DNA from: Monosiga brevicollis MX1 | Lineage: Eukaryota; Opisthokonta; Choanoflagellata; Craspedida; Salpingoecidae | Direction: 5' to 3' | DNA length: 15,061 bases | Assembly: GCF_000002865.3 (NCBI RefSeq) | Contig: NW_001865086.1 | Span: 97,447-112,507 of the forward strand | Shown: positions 1 to 8,281 of the stretch, piece by piece | Layout of the letters: each line of letters begins with the position of its first letter | Position numbering within the stretch: position 1 is the stretch's first letter | Notes under the pieces: generated by a model | The model's input: the letters and a program-made list of their open reading frames with translations, nothing else | Told to the model about the DNA's origin: nothing | The model's database searches: none | Translations under genes and position numbers: made by a program

Positions 1-303
1 AGAGTAAATGACACTACCCACGAGAAGAACGTATCGACTTCTCTCGTCGATCAAAACGACAGACGTGTGAGGCAGGGCAAAGAGAATGGTGGGAGCTTTG
101 ACCAAGATCCTTTCGCTGTTCAGAATGGTCAAGTTCTAGGATGTGATCCGTTTGTGGTCAATTCACAAAGCAAACAGAGGAAATAGAAACAGGAAAGGTA
201 CAAAGTAAAAATGCCACTTCCGGTCTACGGGACCGTACGTATATCTCGGTGGCAGGAACAATCACAATGTTCTACAGGCTTCCTTGGCGAGCGCCGTCAA
301 GGA
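1..303. other. No gene recognised
   Basis: This flanks the end of the beta-helix pseudogene. All minus-strand frames are interrupted and I see no beta-helix repeat, RNA gene or repeat element here. Confidence 0.5.
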
Positions 304-2617
304 TCACCAGACATCATCCTGCAGTCGTTGATCACGATAGTCAGGACTGGAATCTTCCAGTGTGTTCCAGCAGCTTCTGGACATACGTCTATGCTTGTAG
401 TCCAATACCAAGCCACTCTGGTAAGGCGCAACGGTTACAGCTTTGTCGGTCCATGTGGTTGACAGAACAATGTGCGGGTTCTCGATCTTAATGTTGTGAC
501 TCATCTCAACCTTCAGCCCGGCAGCCGCACCCAGAGTCACAGGTATGATGAGGCCTGTTGCACTGCTGTTGGTCACGTTCCGCAAGGACACGGCAGTTGC
601 AGACATAGGCATATTTTGATAGACGCTTCTGGGATTGGTCGGTGAGCAGCCTGTTACACTTCGAGGCGATTGGCGTTTCGAATCTCAAGTCGTGCAGCAG
701 AGACCCACAAAATAAGATCTTGGATCGTGGTCTCAGCAAGACGGGCGTTATCGTTAGCGCCGACGAGGACCATGCCCCCACCGTTGAATCTGGTGCACTG
801 TGTGGCTTGGCCCAGGCGTATGTGGCTCAAAGTTGCAGCACCCAAGAGGGCGATGGATTCATTTTTGATGGCATCACAATCCAGTCTGGAAAAAACGCGG
901 GCAGCAGCTCCATATTGATGAGGCTCGACCACAATGTCTCGCCCCAGGGGCTCACCCTGATCGCAGGAGCCATGTATTGCGCTATCTGTCATGAAAAACG
1001 ACTTGGCCCCGCGGTTCAACCACCACCAATGCAGTACCCAAGGGCAGGTAATTGACAAGGAGGACGTTGGCAAGCTGACAAGAGCCTCCGCGCACGCGGA
1101 TCATGGTCGTTGACTCGTACATGTTGTTGTTGAAGGTGGCATTGCGCACCGTGACGTTTTGCCCAAAGGTCTCGAGGCCAACGGTGGCTTGAAGCCTTAA
1201 AGCAAACCGGTCAGAGCCCTGGAGGAGGGTGTTCCTGCTGATATGGTGAATGTAGACGGCAAGCGCCATGTTAAGCCCGACATTATCAGAGAAATGGCCA
1301 AAGACGGAATCCTCTACCAGGGTGTCGGTTCCAGAAATGTTGAGGCCATACCCTCCCAATTGCGCCAAGGACTTGACGTTGCGCATCATTGTATTGTTGG
1401 TCGATGGGCCCGGCATGATGTTGCATGTATTGAATCCAAGAGCAAAGGGGAGACCATCCGAGTTGAGGGCCCAATTGATGTTCAAGTTCTCCAACAGCGT
1501 GTCTGTGCCTTGAATCAGAAGAACGGTGGAGAGGCCAAAAAGGACGCTCTCCCGGAGTGTTGCATTGACCGCTTCCTCCTGAACGAAGATGCAAAAGTAG
1601 GCATTAACGTACACGTGGTTCGGTTGTTCCATCCGATAGCAAGTGATTTGGTCCATGAGTACGTGGCTGGCAGCCGTCATGATACCCCCGCCAAAATTGG
1701 TGGACGTCACGATATTGCGCAGCACGACGTTGGTAGCTTGCGTCGCATAAATGCTGGCATAGGTTGCGTGGAGACTTGTGGTAAAGTTTTCAACAAGTAA
1801 GTCGTTGCCGCGAACGATGGCCATTGGCGAGAAGTAGCCCATTGCGAAGCTCGCTCTGCTGGAGCAAGATGGAAACGCCAACGATGTCATTACCCTAAGC
1901 GGAAATTCCTTCGATGTTTGAGGCCCCTCCGCCGAGTGAAAAGCCATGCCAGGAACAATGGTGAGCTTCATTTTGGGACATCAAGTTGTGCCAGCCCCTG
2001 ACCCGGATGCCGATGTAGCTGCTTCTGGTGGCAACGATGCGAGACAGGGTATTGTGGCTAGCAGAAAAGAAGAGACCGCTCGCCACCTTGTTCCAACTCC
2101 ATAATCAAGCAATCGATGGTGGTGCCATTTCCATAAACGGAAAGGGCTGCGGTGGTGGTGACCGGGGACAGGGGGTCAGGCCATCAGAGTGTGGTGCATG
2201 CTCCATTGGCTCATTGGCCAGAGAGGGTGATGTTGGCGCGAGTCAGGTTGGCAAGGCCCTGAAAGACGGTGACGCTGTCCACGGCAAAGCTAATGGTGGG
2301 TGGCTGGGCAGAGTTTTCTGCCTGTGCGAGTGCCCAAGATAAGGTGCCCTCAACAGTATTGATGCCTGTTGGCATCACGGGAAGAACAGATCGAGGTCAG
2401 CCACCAAGTGTAGAGACGCGGCAAGACGGCTCGAGGAAAAAAAAAAAAAAAAAAAGCATGAGGCACACGAAGGGACAAAGTATTTTTGTGCAGTGGTCGC
2501 GTCACCAGAACAGGTCTCAAGCGGGTGCGTACCATGGTCTTCGGGTGGGGTGACGAGAAAGAGGTTCGCCTGAACGCGGCTGCTACACAGCAGCAGCAGC
2601 AACAACAACAAGGACAT
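304..2617 (-). pseudogene. Secreted right-handed parallel beta-helix protein, broken
   Basis: The ATG at 2617 begins a signal peptide (M-S, a Leu run, CSSRVQA) followed by NLFLVTPPEDH. A GT-AG intron at 2366-2532 (167 nt, with an 18-T tract) joins this to GINTVEGTLSWALAQAEN and PPTISF, the opening typical of extracellular beta-helix proteins. The body has many short repeats of the form T-N-x-x-x-R-N, G-T-D-T-L-L-E-N or N-V-T-V-R-N-A-T, as in PbH1 repeats, the longest open stretch being 982-1971. The frame is broken repeatedly: in-frame TGA at 2211-2213 and 2184-2186, a shift near 2080, another near 1870-1910, another near 1000 and another near 640. Beta-helix-like sequence resumes in a new frame after each break, down to about 304. 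It would have been a secreted or surface protein. Sequencing errors could explain some breaks, but their number favours a pseudogene. Confidence 0.65.
2366..2532 (-). other. Intron 1 of the beta-helix gene
   Basis: The donor GTACGC follows CAT-G and the acceptor is CCAACAG before GCATC; joining them in phase 1 rebuilds a Gly codon and fuses PPEDH to GINTVEG in frame. The tract of 18 T (minus strand) at 2438-2455 lies well upstream of the acceptor. Length (167 nt) and form fit the other introns in the window. Confidence 0.7.
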
Positions 2618-3195
2618 CACACGAGGAGCACGTAGAGAGGCGCCAAATCTTTGCCGCACGGTTCGTGGGCTGAAGTGAAGCGGCGACCTGTCCATTGTGA
2701 CGGAGCATTGGCCAGAAGGAGCAGGAGTAGCGTGGCGGCAATCAGCTCAAACCACTTGAACAGGTTGGACCGGGACATGTGGATGAGGGCAAAGGAGCGC
2801 TGGTGAGCAACGCTGACGGGGTGGTGTTGGTATTTGAGATAGTATCGGCCCTCCAAGAGGAGGATGACGGCGTGGTCGCGGTAGGCGTCGGCGGCAGCCA
2901 AGGGATTGGTGCGTTCAAGTTGGGCAAGGCGTTGCTGCTCGAGATCCACGGCGTGGCGCTGATCGCCGAAAAACTCGCTGAGTGTGTCCATGCCGGGCAG
3001 CATACCCGAAGCTTGCCCATCGGCGCTGTCCGCGGAAGCGCCTAGGTTGGAACCATCCCCACTTGGCGGAAGGAGCGGGGCCTGGTCCTGGTGTGGCTCT
3101 GCCACGCTCTCATCAGCGGCTGGTGGCAGAGCTTCGGCCAAATGGGCGCCATCCTCATCCGTTTCAGACGTGGCCAGCAGTCCCTCGGTTGACAT
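2617..3195 (-). CDS. Two-pore cation channel (TPC1-like), N-terminal part only
   Basis: From the ATG at 3195 the frame runs to a stop at 2617; the recognisable part ends near 2701 (165 residues). Residues 1-100 are acidic and disordered and contain DQAPLL (37-42), a [DE]xxxL[LI] endolysosomal sorting signal of the kind TPCs carry near the N terminus. Residues 104-165 match the TPC segment before and within the first membrane helix of domain I: AYRDHAVILLLEGRYYLKYQ, HHP, FALIHMSRSNLFKWFELIAA, then a Leu run ending ANAP. TPCs are two-domain voltage-gated-like Na+/Ca2+ channels of endolysosomes. Nothing after the first helix is found: the following residues are unlike the family, and a different gene's signal peptide starts at 2617. 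Either the gene is truncated or the next exon lies outside the window beyond a very long intron. A candidate donor (ACAG-GTCGCC) lies near 2686. Family assignment is from remembered similarity. Confidence 0.65.
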   Translation of the reverse strand: MSTEGLLATSETDEDGAHLAEALPPAADESVAEPHQDQAPLLPPSGDGSNLGASADSADGQASGMLPGMDTLSEFFGDQRHAVDLEQQRLAQLERTNPLAAADAYRDHAVILLLEGRYYLKYQHHPVSVAHQRSFALIHMSRSNLFKWFELIAATLLLLLLANAPSQWTGRRFTSAHEPCGKDLAPLYVLLV

Positions 3196-3274
3196 GATGC
3201 CCGTGCAGTTTGAGCGCACACGTGAGACGTTGAAACGTTGGGTGCGGGGTCTCCTCAGCTGAAGAGCGCAGAGC

Positions 3275-3431
3275 GGGATGAGGAAAAGGAGAAGAAAAAG
3301 AAGAAGGGGGGCGAGGGGGAGGAGGGAGGAGGGGGAGGAGGGAGGAGGGGAAGGAGGAAGGGGGGTGAAGAAAGATGGATAGAGTAGGAGAAGAGGGGGG
3401 AAGGGGCGGGGGGAGGTCGAGGAAGAGAATC
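3275..3431 (+). repeat. Polypurine tract (G/A-rich, plus strand)
   Basis: About 155 nt almost entirely of G and A, with GGAGGGAGGAGGGG-type near-repeats and few pyrimidine interruptions. It lies upstream of the channel fragment's ATG on the opposite strand, so it would be a polypyrimidine 5' leader or intron there. The open frames through it (Pro/Ser/Leu-rich) are compositional. Confidence 0.85.
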
Positions 3432-3550
3432 GAGGTGGCGGAACAGGTGCATGCAAAATAAAAAGCAGGACTACCATCAAGCACATCAAATGGGGGGGCC
3501 GGGGCTATCAATCAGTCCAAGGTCATTCCCCGATCAACATACCCATGGGC

Positions 3551-3626
3551 ATCAGCAGCAACGACACCAGCAGCAGCAACCACATCAGCAGCAGCAGCAG
3601 CAGCAGTAGCAGTAGCAGTAGCAGCC
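3551..3626 (+). repeat. AGC/AGT trinucleotide repeat
   Basis: Imperfect (AGC)n with interspersed AAC, ACC and AGT units, densest at 3588-3625. A plus-strand frame reads it as poly-Ser, but the frame has no other recognisable content. Confidence 0.8.
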
Positions 3627-4255
3627 AGGTGAAGCGACAGGGCTATAGAATGTGCGTCCGCAGCTCTGCCACTGAAAAAAAGGGATCAACCCCTCGTGAG
3701 CCAACGAACGCAGCAAGCAAGCACGCTTCTCCCCCTTCCCCTCCACCCACCCACACACACACATGTATAAACGGAAGGCTGAGGCGGTTCATCAAGCCAT
3801 GAAGCCAGTGGTACGTACCAAGCAACGGCTGCGCGCGCACACGGCCCCGTCGAGACGATGAAGAGGACGACGACGTGAGCTGCCGTAAAATACGAGAGAG
3901 AGAGAGAGAGAGAGATGTGGTGTGCGTTCTCATGCAGAGACACTATCAATCTGACAGTTTTAGCCAACGGAAAGTATAACGTATATCCAGAGATGGGGTG
4001 GTGGCGTGGACGTTTGGCCAGAGAGGTGTGCGTGGTTGTTGTTTTTTCTGTTGATGATTTGCTGGGCCAACTCACCGTCTTTTTGTCAGACAAAATGAGA
4101 CGAAGGGAAGAGGGAGAGGGAGAGGGTAAAAGTGAGATATGTTTAGAGATATGAACAGGCAGGGGATGTGAGTACACGGGAAAACAAAGGCAAGAACAGG
4201 GAGAGAGAGGCGAAAAGGGATGTATCCAGAGAGACAAACATCTGCCACAGACTTT
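3627..4255. other. Gene-free stretch with AG and CA microsatellites
   Basis: Contains a short CA run (about 3753-3762), an AG run at 3893-3914 and G/A-rich sequence at 4096-4140 and 4196-4215. Open frames on both strands are short, low in complexity and unlike any family I know. No RNA gene or terminator-like structure was recognised. Confidence 0.6.
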
Positions 4256-4259
4256 ACCG

Positions 4260-4460
4260 ATTCAACCCTCTCTCCCTCAAAATCTCTCTCTCTCTCTCTC
4301 ACCTCTCTCGATCCCGAGCATAATATCTCTCCCTCTTCAAGTTTCTCTCTCTCTCTCTCTCTCTTGTGTTTTTGTGTCTTTGCTCTTTATCTCTCTCTCT
4401 CAAACCGACCAAACCAATTCAATCTCTCTCTCTCTCTCTCTCTCTCTAAATCTCTCTCTC

Positions 4461-4491
<31 letters not shown>

Positions 4492-4518
4492 AAAACTCTC
4501 TCTCTCTCCCTCTCTTTC
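4260..4518 (+). repeat. CT-rich satellite (AAATCTCTCTCT-type)
   Basis: Runs of (CT)n broken by AAA or AAAT every 8-25 nt. It encodes only Ser/Leu repeats in plus frames and is not coding. A related array stands at 4826-5118. Confidence 0.9.
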
Positions 4519-4574
4519 TACCATGCCAAGCTCCAGGACGTCTGAAGGCCGGGATTGAGTTGCGAGGAAGAGAG

Positions 4575-4673
4575 AGGTTTGAGGGACGTCCGGGCGGGAC
4601 GGAGCGAAAGATTTGATGGTGTCTTGAGGTCAATTGAACCAGTTGTAGTCGGCAAGCATTCACAGTGGGCAGA
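4575..4673 (+). repeat. Dispersed ~100-bp repeat, copy 1
   Basis: Begins AGGTTTGAGGGACGTCC, then GATTTGATGGTGTCTTGAGG, TCAATTGAACCAG and TCGGCAAGCATTCACAGTG, ending at GCAGAC. The whole order recurs at 7866-7964 with scattered substitutions. It has no tRNA-type A/B boxes, terminal inverted repeats or long open frame. It sits between two CT-rich arrays. Confidence 0.8.
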
Positions 4674-4786
4674 CCGTTAGAATAGCTGTAGAGCTGCTCA
4701 ATCCCGTGGAGAGGGAGAGTCACAGGAGGGCAGAGCACACCGGGGAGCACAGGGAAGACAGAATGGCAGGGGGCTTGACGTTCCTG

Positions 4787-4812
4787 CGGTCGGCAAGCAT
4801 TCACAGTAAGCA
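4787..4812 (+). repeat. Dispersed repeat, partial third copy
   Basis: GCGGTCGGCAAGCATTCACA followed by GTAAGCAG matches only the right-hand end of the repeat at 4575-4673 and 7866-7964; the left part is absent. Confidence 0.6.
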
Positions 4813-4825
4813 GCCCAGGTGTCAA

Positions 4826-4875
4826 TCTCCCTCTCTCTAAGTCTCTCTCTAAATCTCTCTAAATCTCTCTCTCTC

Positions 4876-4906
<31 letters not shown>

Positions 4907-5118
4907 AAATCTCTCTCTCTCTCTCTCTCTCAATCCAATCTCTCTCTCTCTAAATCTCTAAATCTCTAAATCTCTCTCTCTAAATCTCTAATTGCTCTTT
5001 ATTTCTCTCTTCTCAAACCTAATCTCTAAATCTCTCTCTCTCTCTCAATCTCTAAATCTCTCTGTCTAAATCTCTCTCTCTCTCTAAATCTCTCTCTCTC
5101 TCTAATCTCTCTCTTACT
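4826..5118 (+). repeat. CT-rich satellite, second array
   Basis: Dense (CT)n with AAAT interruptions (TCTCTAAATCTCTAAATC and variants), related to the array at 4260-4518. The two arrays flank a roughly 300-bp island that holds copy 1 of the dispersed repeat. Confidence 0.9.
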
Positions 5119-5187
5119 TAGGGGAGAGATGGGCAGAGCGCAGTAGAAGAGGTGAATTTATGTGCCTGCGTGTGTCTCAGGGAGTTT

Positions 5188-5188
<1 letters not shown>

Positions 5189-5266
<78 letters not shown>
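5189..5266 (+). repeat. (CA)39 microsatellite
   Basis: A perfect run of 39 CA dinucleotides, ending in CACACAGACC. The final CAG could act as a splice acceptor for the coding fragment that follows. Confidence 0.95.
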
Positions 5267-5269
<3 letters not shown>

Positions 5270-5279
5270 CGTGCGGCGC

Positions 5280-5543
5280 AACTCGCGGGCGTTGGCATCA
5301 ATGTGAGACGTTGTCACCGTCAACAGTCAAACGGCCAGCGTGACTGTGTCAGCCTTTGACAGCATTTCGTTGACGGCTGCCAACGAGCTCTCCCTCTCGG
5401 GGAACGCAATAGTTATGGATAACCTTCCGGTGCTGGCGGCTGATGCAGGGGCAGCCGCCTTTCAGCTCTGCGCTTGTGCTTCGGGCCAGCTCTACCGCGT
5501 GGCAAGCGGTGCCGCTTGTGCTACGGGTGTGTCTCTTTGCTAA
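5280..5543 (+). CDS. Orphan C-terminal coding fragment, possible last exon of a secreted protein
   Basis: The frame SQTASVTVSAFDSISLTAAN, then ELSLSGNAIVMDNLPVLAAD, runs to a stop at 5541-5543 and ends in a Cys-containing tail (QLCACASG, AACATGVSLC). The alternating small/hydrophobic pattern with Thr/Ser/Val looks like an extracellular beta-strand-rich protein. Just upstream another frame reads AAQLAGVGINV, suggesting a one-base shift near 5305, so the fragment may be decayed. No start codon or earlier exon is identifiable because the CA repeat and CT satellite precede it. I do not recognise the family. It could be the end of a gene cut by repeat expansion, or a last exon using CACACAG as acceptor. 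Confidence 0.4.
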
Positions 5544-6184
5544 GTAACCCGCCATATCCGCAGTCCAAGCTTGTTGTCCCTTGGACGTGTTTCGCGTAAA
5601 CATGTTGATATGATGTCTGTGGATGTTCCAGTCGTCTCCTCTCTTCTTCTCTGAACTTGAGCTCGTACCTGTCGCCTTGAAACCAAGTCGATTTTGATTT
5701 TGATTTTTGTTTTTTTTTCTTTACAATGTTAAAGAGAAAAGCACAGTGTGCTAAGCGCCGAAAGCCGTGAATGGAGCGGTCTTCGAAGCATCCTCAATGC
5801 CAGTGCGATGTCTGAAGGTTTGGCAGTTGGCAAGCATAAAGACGTATTTTGACTGGCAGGCAGACGCTTCCTTCACCTGCCTACGTCGCAGAGTTGCCAA
5901 GCGCGATCCAGAGAGTGCAGGGGTTGCGATGTGATGATCGCCCACACAAGCCGGGCGCCGAAATGAATCGTGAGGCACAGTTCGGCCTCTGTGATCTCAG
6001 AGTAAAGCGAGCACAACGCGCCGCGGACTTTGTGGCTGTGGCACGGGAAGAAGCCGAGATGATGCGCATCCAAGAACGATATTATTCACGCATCACTCCA
6101 GTCAGTCCACGGTCGCGTTCAAATGCTCAAAAGCGAATCATGCGAGCAGAGAGGAAAGGATCTCTCAACACCAAAACCCAATGT
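5544..6184. other. Intergenic; weak plus-strand open frame at 5963-6180
   Basis: After a T-rich stretch (5693-5722) a plus-strand frame with an ATG at 5963 reads a charged, helix-like sequence (NREAQFGLCDLRVKRAQRAA ... EEAEMMRIQERYYSR). It then runs antisense through the PARP pseudogene, so it cannot be one simple gene. The 5963-6180 part could be an exon, but there is no known family and no supporting splice signal. Nothing else is seen. Confidence 0.3.
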
Positions 6185-7330
6185 TCACACTGCCTCGAGT
6201 TTGGCATCATTCGATCGTGTATAGACCACCACCAGCTCGGGATAGATGTGTGTATGGTCGTAGATGGCCACCTGGTGAAATTCGCCACGCGGTGTAGCGA
6301 TAACCGAGTCATGTCTGTAGAAAAGGTCACAGGCAATCGTCGTGTCAGGTCCAAAGTCAACCAGAGGTACTCGCGGCTCAGAACCAACATGCAACGTGTC
6401 TGTCCGGCGCACCACTCATTGTCTGTTTGCGCCTGGCGAGAGCAGTGGGGCCAGTGCTCCACAAGGTGGTGCTTCATGGACCTAGGCATGACCCAACAGA
6501 ACTTGCGTGACAGTGAGCATGCGCTTGCCGTCGAGTCAACCGTTGGTGTACCGATGACTCTCTAAAGTCATACACAAAAGCGCATCTGGCATCAGACCAG
6601 CAGCCCATTTCGATCAAACCAGTCGCAGTTTCTAACCCCACCTTGCCAAAAATGATCGAACAAGTAAACACCGAAATCAAAACCGGTGGCTCGCGCGGCT
6701 ACCAGCAAAGCGCGGCCCAAGCGCACAATCTTATCGCGCAGCGATTGCTCGGACATGAAGCAGCCGGCGCTCTTGACAGGGTGTATCACGAAGCAAAGCT
6801 GGACAGCCCGAGAGCACATCCGAGGTGGTGGTTACAAGTCGATTATAGTGCCCCTAACTTGTGAGGCGGTGCAGCATCTTCCGTCGCTTGCTGCTGTACC
6901 GTTCCCACAGCACGGGGGTTTTGCACACGTGCCACCCGCTGCCCTGCAGCGTTACCTGGTCCTAGCCCGTCAGCACTCAGCTGCTGCAGCAGTTCAGCCA
7001 CCTAGTCACACAATAAATTCAAACCACACGGCTTGTCAAGATCAAAAGAACAGTATTATTATGACGATATCAGCAAGCAACGCACCTCTGACACGAGCTC
7101 GGGTGCGTCGCGTAAAACGTCAATGGCTGGCCCAACAACGTGGGCGTTGCACACTCTAGCCGGCGCTGAAGAGAGTTGGGCGCTGCTTGAGATTTGTTGC
7201 AAGCAGGCCCATGTTTCCTTGTACAAACCGCTCGTCGCGTCGCACATCTGCACACAAACGCCACATGTCAACAACAACAACAACAATAAGATTTGCCTCG
7301 GGCGAGAGGTCAGTCACTGGGTTCCAACTG
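6185..7330 (-). pseudogene. Decayed duplicate of the kinase-end and PARP exons
   Basis: The order and splice sites of exons 9-12 of the fusion gene are repeated about 2.07-2.09 kb further along the same strand. Copy exons are at about 7247-7086 (MCDATSGLYKETW..., then [18 protein letters not shown]), 7001-6642 (PARP start, [18 protein letters not shown]), 6559-6413 (SHRYTNG) and 6314-6185 (HDSVIATPRGEFHQVAIYD, IYPELVVVYT). The acceptor before the first exon and the GTGCGT donor after it are kept. The copy is broken: a frameshift hits the DPKQRPS segment (the first exon is 12 nt shorter than its counterpart), an in-frame TAG lies at 6854-6856, the HG motif is lost, stops lie in the third exon, and Gln replaces the catalytic Glu. 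Similarity fades upstream of about 7330, so ankyrin and kinase parts are missing. It is best read as an old partial tandem duplicate. Confidence 0.8.
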
Positions 7331-7553
7331 TTGGAATTTCGCAAACTCCCAATGCTTCTCGGGTTGCTGTCAACTCGGCCATACTGCACTTTGCCATCTA
7401 GTCCAAACAAAGCAAGCCACCACTGGGTGCATCAGTCGAGACAACATCTTGCTTTGCACATGGTCATTTGCTCGGCCGTGTCTCCAGAGTGCCAAGCTTG
7501 AGTGTGGATTAGGCTGCCAAGAGCGCTGGTCGTCTCGGCCAAGAGTCGATGAA

Positions 7554-7799
7554 TTACTCATCCAGAAGGTCGTGGCGTACCTGAAGCGTTGGCCGATACA
7601 GGTACGTGGTCGTTTGTCGACGAAATGCAGCATAGTCGTCGGACGTGGCCAGCCTGCCTCGCTTCTCCAGCCAGCTACTCAGCCTGTGCTCCAGAAGCTT
7701 GCCCAGCAGCAAATACATGAATATCAGCATGCTGATTTCCTGGTCCATGGATGGAAAGGTATGCCGTTCATTCAGGGACAGCCAGCTGTCAGGCTCCAC
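7554..7799 (-). other. Unassigned minus-strand open frame
   Basis: The frame reads EPDSWLSLNERHTFPSMDQE, then a hydrophobic/amphipathic stretch ISMLIFMYLLLGKLLEHRLS, then WLEKRGRLATSDDYAAFRRQ. A good donor (CTTCAG-GTACGC) would end it at 7581. Composition is more protein-like than its surroundings, but I cannot assign it. It lies upstream of the PARP pseudogene and is not visibly related to the kinase exon that occupies the equivalent place in the intact gene. Confidence 0.3.
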
Positions 7800-7865
7800 A
7801 GCATGTGAAAGGCCAGTTTGGGTTTGCGAGGAAGCGGGTCGTGTTGAGGAGGCGTTTTAAAAGAG

Positions 7866-7964
7866 GTTTGAGAGACGTCCATCGGGACGAAACAAGAGAT
7901 TTGGTGGTGTCTCGAGGTCAATTGAACCAGCTGCGGTCGGCAAGCATTCACAGTGACCAGACCA
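7866..7964 (+). repeat. Dispersed ~100-bp repeat, copy 2
   Basis: AGGTTTGAGAGACGTCC, GATTTGGTGGTGTCTCGAGG, TCAATTGAACCAG and TCGGCAAGCATTCACAGTG occur in the same order and spacing as at 4575-4673. It lies between the PARP pseudogene and the intact fusion gene. A run of AAAC/AAC units follows at about 7978-8010. Confidence 0.8.
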
Positions 7965-8281
7965 AGAGGTGTCACAACAAACAAACAAACAACAACGAAC
8001 AACGGTGAACAACAAGAATATCAGACAAGACTGTCTGCCAAGACATTGCAAAGTACACGAAGCACACGGGTCGACGCATGTGCCTCCTAGAGGAAGGGCA
8101 CGCCTCAGTTCGTGAAGGTGCGTATGTTAGTCAGGAAATGAAGTCGCACCAGCTCCATAGGGGCTCCTGTGGGAAGACCCATGGTAGATGACGCTGATTG
8201 TGTGCAAAAGCAACGGGGTGTCCATATGCGTGGGAAAGCGGCGGATTGGACGCGAACGACCACCGACTAGTCCAGCTCATC
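7965..8281. other. 3' flank of the fusion gene, no gene seen
   Basis: Immediately downstream (minus strand) of the fusion gene's stop. It holds an AAAC/AAC simple repeat next to the dispersed repeat and otherwise unremarkable unique sequence. No clear polyadenylation hexamer on the minus strand was found. Confidence 0.5.

Noticed and set aside
1243-1800. 185-residue plus-strand open frame
   Set aside because: It is antisense to the beta-helix repeats, which have recognisable family motifs; the plus frame has none.
2184-2213. Two in-frame TGA codons as stop-codon reassignment
   Set aside because: The intact 1208-residue gene uses no internal TGA, and the beta-helix gene also has frameshifts, so decay explains it better.
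3255-3489. Pro/Ser/Leu-rich N-terminal extension of the channel frame to 3489
   Set aside because: It is translation of the polypyrimidine tract; the ATG at 3195 starts the plausible protein.
7554-7799. Reverse transcriptase or transporter fragment (LLGKLLEHRLSSWLEK)
   Set aside because: Resemblance is limited to a short amphipathic stretch; no catalytic motif of either family is visible.
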